Below, one piece after another: positions 1 to 11,592 of a DNA stretch of 64,000 bases (positions within the stretch are counted from its first letter, which is position 1; every line of letters begins with the position of its first letter). Location: positions 1 through 64,000 of the forward strand of contig JAHLKH010000083.1 in the NCBI GenBank assembly GCA_025526915.1, given 5' to 3'. The notes under the pieces are model-generated. The model searched no databases. It was not told the DNA's origin and worked only from the letters and a program-made list of their open reading frames with translations. The stretch is from Entophlyctis helioformis. Its lineage: Eukaryota; Chytridiomycota; Chytridiomycetes; Chytridiales; Chytriomycetaceae. A program made the position numbers and the translations under genes.

Positions 1-139
1 TTGCTGCTGCTCCTCCTTCTGCTGCTCCGACCGTGCGACCGACTGCTGGGGCTGGCCTGCACCACTGCCAACTGCCAGCTGCCAGATCCGCTGACCCGCC
101 CATGCACCTGCCCACCCACCCACCGCTTGCCGCTCGCAG

Positions 140-2562
140 AGTCGGTCGATGACGAGGACGAGATCCTGCTCGCCTTGGCCGACGAGCTCGGCAACTTTGT
201 CGAGTACGTGGGCGGCCCGCACTACGGCCACATCCTGTTCACGCCGCTCGAGAACCTGGCCGCCGTCGAAGAGACGGTCGTCAGAGACAAGGTGCGCCGC
301 TGTGTGTCTTCTGCATGTCTGCATGTCTGCATGCCTATCTTGTCTGCGTCCTATCTGCATGCCCATTCCGCCTCCCTGGCACCCTCCCACCACTGCATCT
401 CCAATGCTCACCCGCCATGCGCGCCGCTGCCCCCCTCCACAGGCGGTCGAGTCGGCTGCCAAGGTCGTCGTGTCGCTCTCGCCGCAGCAGGTCGAGGAGT
501 TTTACATCCCCATGCTCAAGCGTCTGTCGGTTGGCGACTGGTTCACGAGCCGGACAAGCGCGTGTGGCCTCTACGCCGCCGCATACAACCTGGTCTCGCC
601 TGCCCACCAGGACGAGCTTCGCCAGTAAGTTCTGTGCCATGTCTTGCATGCCTTGCATCTCTGGCATACCCGAGACTGAACGCATCCGCTCTCCCCCTCT
701 GTAACTCACACATCTGCACAGCCTGTACGCGCAGCTCTGCAATGACGACACGCCCATGGTCCGCCGTGCGGCTGCCACACACCTTGCCGTACGTTGGCAT
801 GCGCTTTCTCGGGTGTCTGGCCGGCATGCATCCTCACACTCGCATTCTCCTTTCTGGCCACCACAGAAATTCACAAAGCCCATGTCCAAGGCCCACATTG
901 TTGCAGAAGTCATTCCCCTCTTCAACAGCCTTGCCCAGGACGAGCAGGTATGCAATCCCTGCACGCATATCCGCGTCGACGATGCGTGCTTCAGCGCTGA
1001 CCATGTGTGGACCGCTGCTGCAACTAGGACTCGGTGCGTCTGCTTACGGTCGAGGATCTCATTGCCATTGCAGAGGTGCTCAAGCCCGACGAGGCCAAGA
1101 CATACATTCTGGCCGTGCTCCGCAGCCTGTGCTCGGACAAGTCGTGGCGCGTCCGTTACATGATTGCCGACAAGTTTGTCCAGGTCAGCATCGCACCCCA
1201 CTCTCTCACTTTCTCTGCAGACTCTGCAGACTTGCCCGGCACAGTCAGGCACGCAACTGACAGGCGGTTCAAAATGCGTGCTCGCTGGTGGCGTTGACAG
1301 CTCGCCAAGACGGTTGGCCAGGACATTGTCAAGGAGGATCTCATCAGTGCCTTTGTCCACGTGCTCAAGGACAACGAGGCAGAGGTCCGCACGGCTGCAT
1401 CGACGCAGGTCCCTGGCTTCTGTGCGCTCATTAGCCAGGACGCCATCCTCAACGAGATCCTTCCTTGCGTCAAGGACCTTGTGAGCGACACTTCGCAGCA
1501 CGTCCGTGGCGCGCTTGCGACGCAGATCAGCGGCCTCGCTCCGATCCTTGGCAAAGACCAGTGCGTTGCCTTGCTTGCCGTGCCGAGTCGGTGCCCGACT
1601 TTGCACTAACGCGAATGCCGGATGCGGCTTGTTGGAACAGCACGATTGAGCAGCTTCTGCCTCTGTTCCTGCAGCTCCTCAAGGACGAGGCGTCTGAAGT
1701 GCGTCTGAACATCATCTCCAAGCTTGACCGTGTCAACGAGGGTAAGCGGCCCCGAGAGCCATGGCTTGGTCGCAACTGGAGCAGCTGACATTGTTGCTGT
1801 AGTCATTGGCATTGAGCTCCTGTCGCAGTCGCTCCTGCCGGCCATTGTGGAGCTGGCCGAAGACAAGCAGTGGCGTGTGCGTCTTGCGATCATTGAGAAC
1901 ATTCCGCTTCTTGCAAGCCAGCTGGTCAGTTGATTGTCGGTGTCTTGCCCGTCTCCATGCTCGTTGGGCTGACTCTTGGATGTGCGTATCCCGCTGGAAA
2001 TGCTCGCAGGGCGTTGGCTTCTTTGACGAGAAGCTTGGCAACCTGTGCATGTCCTGGCTCGGCGACTGCGTGTTTTCGATTCGCGAGGCAGCAACCAACA
2101 ACCTGCGCAAGCTCATTGAGGTGTTTGGCGTTGAGTGGGCCAAGCAGACGATCCTGCCCAAGGTTCTTGCCATGGCGCAGCACTCGAACTACCTGTACCG
2201 CATGACAACCGTGTTTGCCCTTGCCGTGAGTCGTCATTGCCATGTGCCGTGGGAAGCTTTTGCATGACAAGGACGCTGACACGGGGAGATGCCGCGGGGA
2301 TGTGCAGACCATGGCGCAGGCGGTGACGCCCGAGGTGATCCGCGACTACATTGTGCCGACGGCGACGACGCTGAGCGCGGATCCGATCCCCAACATCCGG
2401 TTCAACGTGGCCAAGGCGTTTGGCACACTTGTGCCGCTGCTCAAGAAGGCCGACATGGCGTCGCTCATCAACGAGCAGATCAAGCCGACGCTCAGCAAGC
2501 TTGGCGAGGACACGGACATGGACGTGCGATTCTACGCCATCAAGGCCGTCCAGCTTATTTGA
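140..2562 (+). CDS. TPD3: PP2A 65-kDa scaffold/regulatory subunit A (5'-truncated by window edge)
   Basis: HEAT-repeat scaffold that joins the catalytic and B-type subunits of protein phosphatase 2A in cytoplasm and nucleus. The first visible exon reads [18 protein letters not shown], which matches about residue 57 onward of the PR65/Tpd3 family, so roughly the first 57 codons lie upstream. Ten exons fit GT-AG borders and reading phase: 140-291, 443-624, 722-788, 867-947, 1028-1183, 1301-1560, 1641-1741, 1803-1924, 2010-2225, 2308-2562. They give 530 residues, close to the expected remainder of a 589-residue protein. HEAT signatures such as [28 protein letters not shown] and the C-terminal [15 protein letters not shown] are clear. 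Bases 1-139 look like intron. Ten small exons make this gene unusually intron-dense for the window. Family assignment is secure. Confidence 0.95.
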
Positions 2563-2681
2563 GCGTGCGACACGGCAGCGGCTGTGCGAGAGTGAGGTGG
2601 CCGAGGAATAGTTGGTGGATCGAAAGTGAACAGACACGAATTTTCAACGTTTTGTCCAACGTTTTCATACAAACACTGCCA

Positions 2682-5515
2682 ATGTTGGTCAGCGACAACC
2701 ACGCCAGCCAAGACGAAGGCCGCGACGGCCGCGACGGCAGCAAGGCCTGCGACGACGAGTACGACCCGTCCGAGCCGCTGATGGACGCAGCGGTGCTGCT
2801 CGGTGCGCTCAAGGCGGCCAGACAGAGCGGCGGCGCTGCCCACCCGCCGCTCTCGCCGCCTGTCGACGCCGCCGTCCCTGCTGCTGGCCACGAGCAGGGG
2901 CAGCCGGCCGAAGCGGGCCTGGCCGGTGCCGGTGCCGGGGCCGAGTACGAGGCCGAGTACGAGGAGGAGGACACGCAAGAGGGAGCACATGTGAGTCTGT
3001 CCGTCTGTCTCTGGCGTCTGTCTCTGCGTCTGTCTCTGCACCGCACCCTTGCCGTGACTCACACCTGCACCCACAGGTTCTTCCGCTGCTGGCGTCTCCT
3101 GCTGCCGATTCCAACAGCGCCAATGACAGCCTGAGTGCCAAAGCCAATGCTGCCGTTGCTGCCGTTGCAGTCGATGCAGCCGATGCTGTCGTTGCATTCG
3201 ATTCTGCTAGTGGTGCCACTGTGCATGAAGCCGATGAGTACGAGCCAGAGAACCCCGCATTGGCCGTGGCGGCTCCCCACGCCGCCGCCAGCAGCGGGCC
3301 GATCCCACACCACGACGACAGTTGCAGCGAGTCCACCGTGTCCAGTGCCGATGCCACCACAGCCTCTGTGCCTGCAGTCGCACCTGCGGGCTCAGATGCC
3401 CACGGCAATGTCGCTGGTGCAGCCGCAGAGGATGGCCGTGCAGACGACGAGATGCCTGCCTTTTACATCGACCCCACGCCAGCGGCGATCTCTCCAAGCC
3501 CATCGTCAGTTGCAGTGTCTGAGCCACCCCTCTCTGGAGTGTCCTCTCCCAAACGTAGCCATGCCCCTCCCGTGACAGCAGCAACGGTGGCCCAACACCC
3601 AGCCTTACGGCTGCCCAGGATCGCCTGACAAAGCGCCAACGCCACGAGCAGCAACGGCATTCTGAGAATCCTGCCGACCCGCACATGTTCCATGCCACAC
3701 ACACTGTGTACTATACTCCACCAGAGAATGCACTGCTGCACGTCCCGCCAAAGTGCCGTCTGTTTATGGGCCAGTTGCCCGCCGAGCACATTTCGAAGCA
3801 GGAGGTAGCACAGATCTTTGCCAAATACGGAAACATTCTCGAGATCTCCCTCAAGGGCTCGTTTGGCTTTGTTCAGTTTGACAACCCTGCCTCGTGCCAG
3901 ATGGCCATCCAGTGCGAGGACCGCCGCAAGCTCGGTGACAAGACGCTGGGTGAGTCTTTTGTCTTGAACTCGCATCCACCGTGCACACACTCTGCTGGCA
4001 TTCTCGATCCACTGACCGCGTTGCTTGCCCACAGACATCAAGCTGTCCCGAGAGCCTACCCAGCGTCGCGATGCCGATGTACGCCAGCCAGACACTGACC
4101 GTGGCAGCGACCGTGGCATGCCCGGCGTGACCGGTGCCAACCGAGATGCTGCCCGCGGCCGTCTTGATCGCAATGAGCGCGGCGGTCGGCAGGCTGCCGG
4201 CCCGACTCGTGGCGGCATCGACAGATTCAGCGACCGCGGTGCTAAACCGTATGATCGCCGCGACAGTGGCGTCCAGGACTTCCAAGCAGAGCGACGCGGC
4301 AGCTTTGGCAGCATGGCCAGCCGAGAGTATCACGACGATCGCCGTGGCGGCAACAGTCGTGATCATCGAGACAACCGTCGTGCACCACAAGCAGAGCATT
4401 TCGGCCGTGGTAACCGCAGTGATCGCGAGGGCTACGGTGGCCGTGGTGGACGCCGCTCCCGCTCCCCTCCTCCCTTTTCGTCTCGTGGTGCCAGCCACAG
4501 AGACGCCATCATCGCAAGCATGGCGGACGTTCCACGCCGGTTTGGCAAATCAGTCCCAGACTGCGAGATTGTTATCCTTGGTGATGTTGACCGCGGATTT
4601 GCATCATTTGTGGAGACATCCCTCGGCCGCGCTCGGATCTCCTGCGACATCATCCGCGTCTCTCCTCACATCGACCTCAAGCAGCTCGTTGATCAGCTAA
4701 AGAGTGATGGTGTGCGCGGCATCGTATTCCTTGAACAGTCCAGAGAACGCTCAGCCAAGGTCGCCCTCCAGGTCTTTAACGCATTTGGCGTCGTGAGCGA
4801 GTACGACAACATTCCGATCGACCACGCCTGTGGCCTTATTGAGCGTGAGAAGACGGCTGCCGCCCAGGCTCTGCCCACACAGCCGTACTACGGTGCTGGC
4901 GTGAACCCCCCGCAGCCCGTGGCACCCATGCCTCAGATGCCACTGCTGCCTCAAGGGCCTCAGATGCATATGTTGCCAGGCATGATGCAGCCATTCCATC
5001 AACAGCCAGTGCAGCAACAACAACAACAACAACAGCATCAACAGCAGCAGCAACAGGTGCCAATGGCCAGCATTGGCAGCAATCCACAACTCGCGAACGC
5101 GTTCGCTGCTCTCGTGGGCCAGGCCCAGGCGCAAGGCAAAGCCATTGATCCACAAGCCCTTATGGCTCTTGTCGGAAATGTGGCTCCCACACAGCCTCTT
5201 CCTGGTCTTGGCATGCCCCCAGCTGGCGCGTTCAGCCAAATGCCGCCGCCGCAACAGCAACATCAACAGATGCCTCTCCAGCCGCCACAGCAGGCGTTTA
5301 TGCCCCAGTTTGGCTTGCAGCAACTTCCACAGTTCCAGCAGATGCATCAGTCGTTGCCACAACAACCACCGCTGCAAATGCCACCGTACGCGCAGCAGAC
5401 GCCTTCTCCTCTGTCTGGTGGTGCCAATATTGCCAATATGCTCAACCAGTTGAGCGCAAGTACCAAGCTGCTACAGGCGATCAGCAGCATCAAGCATACC
5501 AACGATCGGTCATAG
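2682..5515 (+). CDS. Nab3-like RNA-binding protein (RRM plus anticodon-binding-like domain, Q-rich tail)
   Basis: Predicted nuclear RNA-binding protein related to yeast Nab3, which acts with Nrd1 in termination of non-coding Pol II transcripts. Exons 2682-2990, 3077-3571, 3619-3949 and 4035-5515 keep phase and give 871 residues. The second intron is only 47 bp. The N-terminus is acidic and Ala-rich. A single RRM follows near residues 295-375, with RNP2 CRLFMGQLP and RNP1 GSFGFVQF. Next come an Arg/Asp/Gly-rich linker and a domain beginning DCEIVILGDVDRGFASFVE, which resembles the class II aminoacyl-tRNA-synthetase anticodon-binding fold found in NCOA5 and fungal Nab3 relatives. The tail of about 200 residues is Gln/Pro/Met-rich, as in the prion-like tail of Nab3. 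The start is the first ATG in frame, about 120 bp after the PP2A stop. NCOA5-like naming would be the alternative. Confidence 0.8.
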
Positions 5516-6458
5516 TAGTACATCATCCACATTCCATGCCATGCAATGAAGCCTGTGCCAGACTTTATCAGCCACCTATGCACTGGTTGTGTTGTGACAG
5601 TGCTCTATGGAGCTTCTCAGGCCATGTCTCGTCATGGACTCGTCGTCTCACAGGCCGATGCGCCAATCCGCCACACCACTGCCGTCGTTGTGCCATCCAG
5701 CGGTCTGCGCCAGCGTGCACATTCTGGCATCGGCAACACAGCCGGTCGCGCCAGCCGATCGCGCCAGCCGAGATGCGCGCTGACGTGTGGACAAGTGCGT
5801 GTTCGGCAAGGTGTGTGTTGGACGCACAGCCGACAGGCAGTCTTGGCAGAGACGCCGTCGCTGTTGTCTGTGCCATCCATCCATCCATTGGACAGCAACG
5901 AACGGCATGTCGCTTGCAGCCATCAGACAGCCATCAGACAGCAGATCCGTGCCGCTGCAGGCTGCATCTGAGCCACGGCCGACAGTGCACCAAGAGAGTG
6001 AGTGAGTGAGAGAGCGTCTGGCTGCTGCTCGGCAGTCGTCATGGTCGCGATGCCACTCGGCTGCTCCATGCAACGGCAGCCGCCGCCACTCTTCGACGAG
6101 CGGCTGGCTCTCCTCGTCTGCCAATGAGCCAACTGTGACACGCATAGCCACACACACACACCAGGTTGCACATGGCTCACTGGCAAATGTCACGAGCCAA
6201 CGACCCCACGAGCCAAACGGACAAGAAGACGCTGCGACAAGGTGCCTTATCGTCGCGTGGCCGTGAAGGGGCAGGCTGTCGGTCTGTCAGCCGAGCGTCG
6301 TCGGAGCGTCAGCTGAGCGTCGGAGAACAGCAGGGCGGAGCGTGCAGCAGCGAGCCCCCTTGAACGGCTGCCACCCCTGTACGCATCCACTGGCCATCCA
6401 GCCGACCCGCACGCCGATCTGCGCTGCTCCTGCCACACAACTGCGTCTGCTCGTGTCG

Positions 6459-6502
6459 CCTGTCGGCGTTGCCGGTCAGTGCCTCCTGTCGGCGTTGCCG
6501 GT
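6459..6502. repeat. Two 19-bp direct repeats
   Basis: The unit cctgtcggcgttgccggtc occurs at 6459-6477 and again at 6484-6502 (period 25). It lies about 300 bp upstream of the OPT start, so it could be a regulator-binding repeat. No factor is recognised. Confidence 0.7.
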
Positions 6503-6737
6503 CGGAGCGGCCCGACAAACGGACCTGAAAGTTTGCCTCAACGTCCCGTTGGAAAATGTCACGCGGTTGCACGCGGTTGCACGCGACACATGGCGTGCAC
6601 ATGGCTCGGTCGCGTGGATGCGGGTCGCATGAGCCCGCGTATTGCCTGTTCGCTGCAGATCGCTGCCTGCCCGCTGCTGTTTCCTGGCAATCGCTGTCGG
6701 CAATCCCTGTCATCGCCCGTCCGCCACCGACTCGCAC

Positions 6738-6743
6738 TATAAA
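6738..6743 (+). promoter_or_regulatory. TATA box of OPT gene
   Basis: TATAAA in the context cactataaagagcg, 56 bp before the ATG at 6799. This spacing allows a start site about 30 bp downstream and a short 5' UTR. The box favours the 6799 start over any more upstream in-frame codon. Confidence 0.6.
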
Positions 6744-6798
6744 GAGCGTCGCCCCCCGCCTGTCGTGCGCAGGACATCTGCAGCTCGCTCTTCAAGAC

Positions 6799-9237
6799 AT
6801 GGCTGACGAAAAGGTCGACCTCAAGCACGAGCTTGACACCGAGAAGGCTGTCTTTGCCGCCACCGACGACATCGAGGCGGTCGATGCCGTGTACGCCCAG
6901 CAGTACACCAAGGGCATTGTCCCCGAGACCGACGACCCTGCCGCCCCGTCGCTCACTGTCCGCATGGTGGTCCTCGGTGTCATCTTTGCCGTGTTCCTTG
7001 GTCTCTCCAACGGCATCTTCTCGTTCCGCACCAACTCGTTCTACATCTCGAGCGTCGTTGCCGCGCTGCTGTCGTACCCGATCGGTGTCTTCTTCTCCAA
7101 GGTGCTCCCCGCGGTGTCCTCAACCCCGGCCCGTTCACCGTCAAGGAGCACGTGCTCATCTACATCATTGCCGGTGCCGCCGGTGGTGCTCCGTACGGCA
7201 TTGAGAACGTCATTGGCCAGAAGATGGAGGACTTTATGGTGCGTGTCTTGCCTGTCTTGCTCTCGTCTGTCTCGTCTGTCTCGCCTGTCATGCGCTCGTC
7301 TTGCCTGCCTGGCTGTGTCGGCAGTCCCCTGTGCACCATCTCTGTCGATCACTCTTGCTGACCCTCACCTCGACTCTGCCGATCCACCACTTGCTCTTCT
7401 ACTTGCGTCTCTTCCACCTGCCATCTCCACCACCTGCGTCTCTTCCACTCTGCAGAACGACTCCAACGTCACGTTCTGGAACTCGCTCCTGTTCATCCTG
7501 TCGACCCAGATGATCGGCTACGGTCTCTCTGGCATGACCCGCCGCTTCCTCGTCCGCCCCGCCGCCATGTACTGGCCCACCGTGCTCCCCACTGTCGCGC
7601 TCTTTGTTGCCTTCCACGAGAAGGAGGAGGAGACCGACGAGGAGGTCAAGAAGGTCGGCGGCCTGTCGCGCTACTCGTTCTTCTGGACGGCGTTTGTGTT
7701 CTCGTTCATCTGGCAGTGGTTCCCGTCGTACTTTGCCGGTGTCGTGCAGGCGCTCTCTGTGCTCTGCTGGATCTCGTCCAACAAGGTTGCGCGCTTTGTC
7801 GGCTCTGCGTCGCCCAACATGGGCTCTGGCGTGCTGTCGTTCTCGCTCGACTGGTCCAACCTGTCCATGTACAGCCCGCTCGCGTGGCCGTGGTGGGCGA
7901 CCGTCAACGCCTTTGTGTCCAACGTGGTTGTGCTGTGGATCATTGTGCCGCTCGCCTACTACTACAACTGGTACGGCAACCCGCAGCTTGCGCCGCTGTA
8001 CACGTACGAGGACGACACTCCCTTCCCGCGTGTCAACTCGCCTGCCCTGTTCACCCGCACCGGCAAGCGCATCCGCGCCACCGTCCTCTACGACCGCACC
8101 AACTTTGACCTCAACCAGACGGCGTACGACGAGGTCAAGCCCATCTACCTCACCGAGAACTTTGCCACCACGTACGCGCTCTCGTTCATGGCCCTCACCT
8201 GCGGTATCTCGCATGTTGGTCTGTGGTACTACAAGGACATTATCCGCCAGACCAAGGAGATGATTGCCCAGGTCGACGAGGAGACCCCCGACATCCACAA
8301 CACGCTCATGAAGGCATACCCCGACATTCCCGAGTGGATGTACCTTGGCTGGCTCGGCTTCTGGCTCGTTGTGCAGATGTGCGTCGGCATCTTCACTCCC
8401 TTCCGCCTGCAGTGGTGGGGCACCCTCTTTGGCCTTGTCCTCGGTTTCGCGTTCACGATCCCGTACGGCATCATCCAGGCGTCGTCGGGCCAGCAGCTCG
8501 GTCTCAACATTGTGACGGAGCTCCTCATGGGTCTGATTGTTCCCGGCCAGACGGTTCCTGTGATGACGTTCAAGTCGTACGGCTACAACATCATGATCCA
8601 GTGCCTGTCGCTCTCGGCCGATCTCAAGGTCGGCCACTACCTGCACATCAACCCCATCCACATGGTGTTCTCGCAGCTGCTCGGCACGGTCATTGGCGCG
8701 TTCTGCAACACGGCGTCCGTGTGGATCGTCATTGCGTACTTCCCGCTCGGCTCGGCCGACTGGCAGCTCACCGGCCACACGACCTTCTTCAACGCCGGTG
8801 CCATCTGGGGTGCCATTGGCCCCATGCGCTTCTTTGGCCCCTCGTCGCCGTACCACCTCACCAACCTCGGCTACCTCATCGGCTTCCTCCTCCCGATCCT
8901 GCCGTTTGCCGCCAACAAGGTGTACCCGCACCCGTGGTGGCGCTTCATCAACTTCCCGCTCATGTGCTACCCGGCCTGGACCGGCACCGTGCTCTCGTCG
9001 GTGTCGTCGGTGATTGTCATCTCGACCATCTTCCAGAACCTGATCTTCACATACAACCACGGCTGGTGGGTCAAGTACAACTACGTGCTCTCGTGTGCCC
9101 TCGACGCTGGATCCGGCATTGCCATCATCTTTGCCACGATCCTGTCCGTGTACTACCCGTCGCCCGTGTCGGCCGTCAACCCGTACCCGTACGACTTTTG
9201 GTGCACTGGCCGTCCCATTGAGGACTTTATGGAGTAG
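6799..9237 (+). CDS. OPT-family oligopeptide transporter (one-base frame break in exon 1)
   Basis: Proton-coupled plasma-membrane importer of small peptides (or metal/siderophore-type OPT cargo), with about 14-16 membrane segments. Exons are 6799-7238 and 7456-9237; the 217-bp intron is pyrimidine-rich. The N-terminal cytosolic tail of about 55 residues is acidic. Family hallmarks are NPGPFTVKEH, SPNMGSGVLSFSLDW, FGFAFTIPYGIIQA-like helices, GQTVPVMTFKSYGYN and the C-terminal NYVLSCALDAGSG. Frame 1 ends its good match at 7110 and resumes one frame over at 7113. One base appears missing in the C run at 7107-7110; adding one C would keep the family sequence and give about 740 residues, the normal size. 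An assembly indel is the simplest explanation. A real null allele is possible. Subfamily (PT versus YSL) is the PT type common in fungi. Confidence 0.9.
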   Translation: MADEKVDLKHELDTEKAVFAATDDIEAVDAVYAQQYTKGIVPETDDPAAPSLTVRMVVLGVIFAVFLGLSNGIFSFRTNSFYISSVVAALLSYPIGVFFSKVLPAVSSTPARSPSRSTCSSTSLPVPPVVLRTALRTSLARRWRTLWCVSCLSCSRLSRLSRLSCARLACLAVSAVPCAPSLSITLADPHLDSADPPLALLLASLPPAISTTCVSSTLQNDSNVTFWNSLLFILSTQMIGYGLSGMTRRFLVRPAAMYWPTVLPTVALFVAFHEKEEETDEEVKKVGGLSRYSFFWTAFVFSFIWQWFPSYFAGVVQALSVLCWISSNKVARFVGSASPNMGSGVLSFSLDWSNLSMYSPLAWPWWATVNAFVSNVVVLWIIVPLAYYYNWYGNPQLAPLYTYEDDTPFPRVNSPALFTRTGKRIRATVLYDRTNFDLNQTAYDEVKPIYLTENFATTYALSFMALTCGISHVGLWYYKDIIRQTKEMIAQVDEETPDIHNTLMKAYPDIPEWMYLGWLGFWLVVQMCVGIFTPFRLQWWGTLFGLVLGFAFTIPYGIIQASSGQQLGLNIVTELLMGLIVPGQTVPVMTFKSYGYNIMIQCLSLSADLKVGHYLHINPIHMVFSQLLGTVIGAFCNTASVWIVIAYFPLGSADWQLTGHTTFFNAGAIWGAIGPMRFFGPSSPYHLTNLGYLIGFLLPILPFAANKVYPHPWWRFINFPLMCYPAWTGTVLSSVSSVIVISTIFQNLIFTYNHGWWVKYNYVLSCALDAGSGIAIIFATILSVYYPSPVSAVNPYPYDFWCTGRPIEDFME

Positions 9238-9935
9238 GCACTTTGCTGCATCCCTCCCCAAAACACTCCCCCTTGTCTGTGGCACCGCATCCATACAGTT
9301 GTGCCTGAATGAATACAGTGTACTCGTATCCCCCTGGTTTCTTGATGTGCTGGAGTGTCTGCAGTGAGTTGTCGCTGGCTTTCGTGTGTTGGAGCGACTT
9401 GCATCACATGCACGGCGTGCTCAGCTGGCAACCGAGTGTGAGAGTCAGGGCATGGCGGCACTCTGCACAGTGCAAGATGAGGGGCTTCAGCGATGGAGTC
9501 TTGGACACGCACAAGCAGCACGCTATCAGCACTGGCGAGGCGATTGTGCGTGTGTGAACGCATGGCTGGTTGTCAGGCAGCCAGAGCACGATCGCGAGTC
9601 TTGAATGGCAACCATGGCCACGGCATGCTGGACAGCGAGATCTGGACAGTGTGGGAATCACTGAGCGTCCAAATGGGATGCAACCCCATCCAGTCAATGG
9701 GTCGCAATGCTGCGATCGCTGCGACACCTCCGCTACCATGAGTGCTGCTCCATGCGTTGTGGTCGGTGTGACTGTTTGTTGGTTTCCAGGCAGACTCGCC
9801 ACAAAACCAAACATTCCAGATCTGCGCGATGCTGGCGTGTCGATTGTCAAGCGTGTGCAGGCATGGGCTGACAGCAGACGCCACTCTCAGGCAGACTGTG
9901 AATGGTATGCATCATCCATGTCTGCCAGCGACACA
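9238..9935. other. Spacer with decayed ankyrin-gene 5' flank
   Basis: This region is the 3' flank of the OPT gene followed by copy 1 of a dispersed repeat (see 9741-9960). No gene is supported on either strand. Read on the minus strand from the ATG near 9752, the segment begins like ankyrin gene 1 (Met-Glu-Gln) but meets a stop within a few codons. Confidence 0.5.
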
Positions 9936-9960
9936 TCAACACAGCAGCCAGCATGTCTGT
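9741..9960 (-). repeat. Dispersed repeat, copy 1 (ankyrin 5'-flank-like)
   Basis: Bases about 9744-9870 nearly match 11583-11710, the start codon and 5' flank of ankyrin gene 1, with only scattered mismatches. The part from about 9845 to 9960 also matches the reverse complement of about 47090-47265. It looks like the 5' end of a lost ankyrin paralogue or a mobile segment that carries this flank. Orientation is given relative to ankyrin gene 1. Confidence 0.75.
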
Positions 9961-11592
9961 CCTTCAACTGCCATGCCACAAAAGCGAACACACTCATGAT
10001 CTTCATTTCGAGCTGATCTTTGCTTCTTGGGAATGGCTTCCTTGTCTGCCTTGGCTTTGGCTTTCTCGAGTCGCTTGACAGCAGCCTCGAGCGACTTGGC
10101 GATCATCTTGTATCCCGATTCTCTCGTCTTGCATCCTCCAACAGAGCCCGAGCACGGTCGAGTGTTAGATTGTCAAACAACAACTTCCTGAAAGCAGGAT
10201 CCTTGATTAAAAAGATGGTCTCGATGTCAAACGCATATCGATTGTCAAGCAAGAACTGCACAATGTCGGTATGGAAATGTTTCACAGCCTCCCTGAATGC
10301 GCGTGGCGTGAAAGCGTCGGGTCGGTGTGCGTGGAACCACTTGATCACCGTAAGGCAACCCAAGACGCGGCTTTTTCAATGGCGTCTTGAACGTCAAGGT
10401 CGGGAAACCGAGCTAGCAGGAACGCGAGAACGTCAACGTGTCCCTCGCGGGCTGCAGCTTGAATGGCGGCTTGAACATCAACGTCAGGGAACCGAGAAAG
10501 AAGGAACGCGAGTATGTCAACGTGTCCCTTTCGGGCAGCATACGTGACTGCGTCTTTGTCAATCTTGGATGGATAGTGCTCGACCAGCCATTCGACAATA
10601 TGCAGACAACCGTTCATGGCCGCCCAACACGAAGCCAATTCGGTGCATCCCTCGCGCCGGTTGGCATGAAGCCACTGTAGCACGTCCAAGTGGCCACCTG
10701 TAGCTGCCCAGTCCATCGCGTAGGCCGTGCAGTTGTTGTTGCCCGCGTCATGCAGCATCTGCACAATCTCCAGGCTGCCACTTCCAGCAGCAACATCCAT
10801 GACATTCTCATGGTGAAATCGTTTAAACTGGGACAGATCGACGACCTTGAGCATGAAAGCAAGGTGGCGCAGGAGAGCAGCATGGCCGTACTTGATCACA
10901 AACCAGCCGAGAGTGATCGGGTGCTTAAAGTCGAGCAGATCGAACCAGCCGTGACGAGCGGGGATGTTGAGCAGGGAATACTCGTCAAGTTTCACGCCAT
11001 CATTGTAATGATAGGAGTTGCAGTGACTGGGCTCGGCGAATCGGCTGGTGCATAGTGTCTGTCGATCTGGAAAGCGACGATACAGGCGCTCGTACATGGA
11101 CCGAGAGTGCGCTTCGCAGAGACCTTCCTTGACCGATAACAGTGTGTTCGGCAGCAGATCCAAGTTGCCCTTCCAGTCACGCTTGAGAGCATCGACCCAG
11201 ATCGACTTGGCAGTTGCTCTGGCTTCGTAGGAAGTCTCGAGCTGCTCCTTGGTGCCAAGCTGTCCGGTGAGGAAGCGCTGGAGAGGGCCAACAAAGTCGA
11301 GGATCATGATGCGGATCTCTGCGGGCAGCTTGTCCCACCACGACGACCCCCACGGCATCTCGCCGGTGGCAGCCACGGCAGCATCGCTGTTGTTGCTGTT
11401 GGCTGCTTCGTCGTCGCCGCTGTTGCTGTTGGCTGTTGCGGCTGAAGACGGAGACGCCGAGCGCTGTCGCTTGCTGCTGCTTCCCTTGCGCACGCCGCCC
11501 TTGACCGTCGCAGCCGCTCGCTGTGTGCTGGTCGCCACAGCTGCTACAGCCGCCGCCTTGTCAGCCAGTCGTCCGCTCTCTTGCTGCTCCAT
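9936..11592 (-). CDS. Ankyrin-repeat protein 1 with F-box-like N-terminus (two frame breaks)
   Basis: Starts at the ATG at 11592 (MEQQESGRLADKAA). A low-complexity Ser/Ala/Asn segment follows, then an F-box-like helix PAEIRIMILDFVGPLQRFL, a linker with HSRSMYERLYRRFPD, HGWFDLLDFKHPI, and about six ankyrin-type repeats such as GHLDVLQWLHANRREGC and GHVDVLAFLLARFPDLDV. The first frame ends at 10345. The family sequence continues one base out of phase (GCLTVIKWFHAHRPDAF), consistent with a base lost from the CCC at 10359-10361. A second shift near 10110 would restore a charged coiled-coil tail like that of the intact paralogue at 57541, ending at the stop at 9936. F-box/ankyrin proteins usually recruit ubiquitin-ligase substrates, but the substrate is unknown. 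The gene is either an assembly-damaged real gene or a young pseudogene. Confidence 0.7.

Larger units (their letters stand above)
5516..6798. other. Intergenic spacer upstream of OPT gene
   Basis: About 1.28 kb without a supportable gene. Open frames exist on both strands, but they have no recognisable motif and look like GC-driven chance frames. The stretch holds short direct repeats near 6459-6502 and 6560-6590 and ends in a TATA-containing core promoter for the OPT gene. Confidence 0.6.

Noticed and set aside
1..1260. 419-codon continuous frame across the PP2A gene
   Set aside because: It reads through PP2A introns and exons in a wrong frame and begins at a TTG. The HEAT-repeat protein is recovered only by splicing.
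3135..3575. 146-codon frame inside the Nab3-like gene
   Set aside because: Out of frame with the spliced protein, whose phase is fixed by the RRM exon.
7399..9294. 631-codon open frame antisense to the OPT transporter
   Set aside because: It mirrors the GC3-rich coding strand of the OPT gene, has no recognisable motif and consists of charged low-complexity sequence. A codon-bias shadow.
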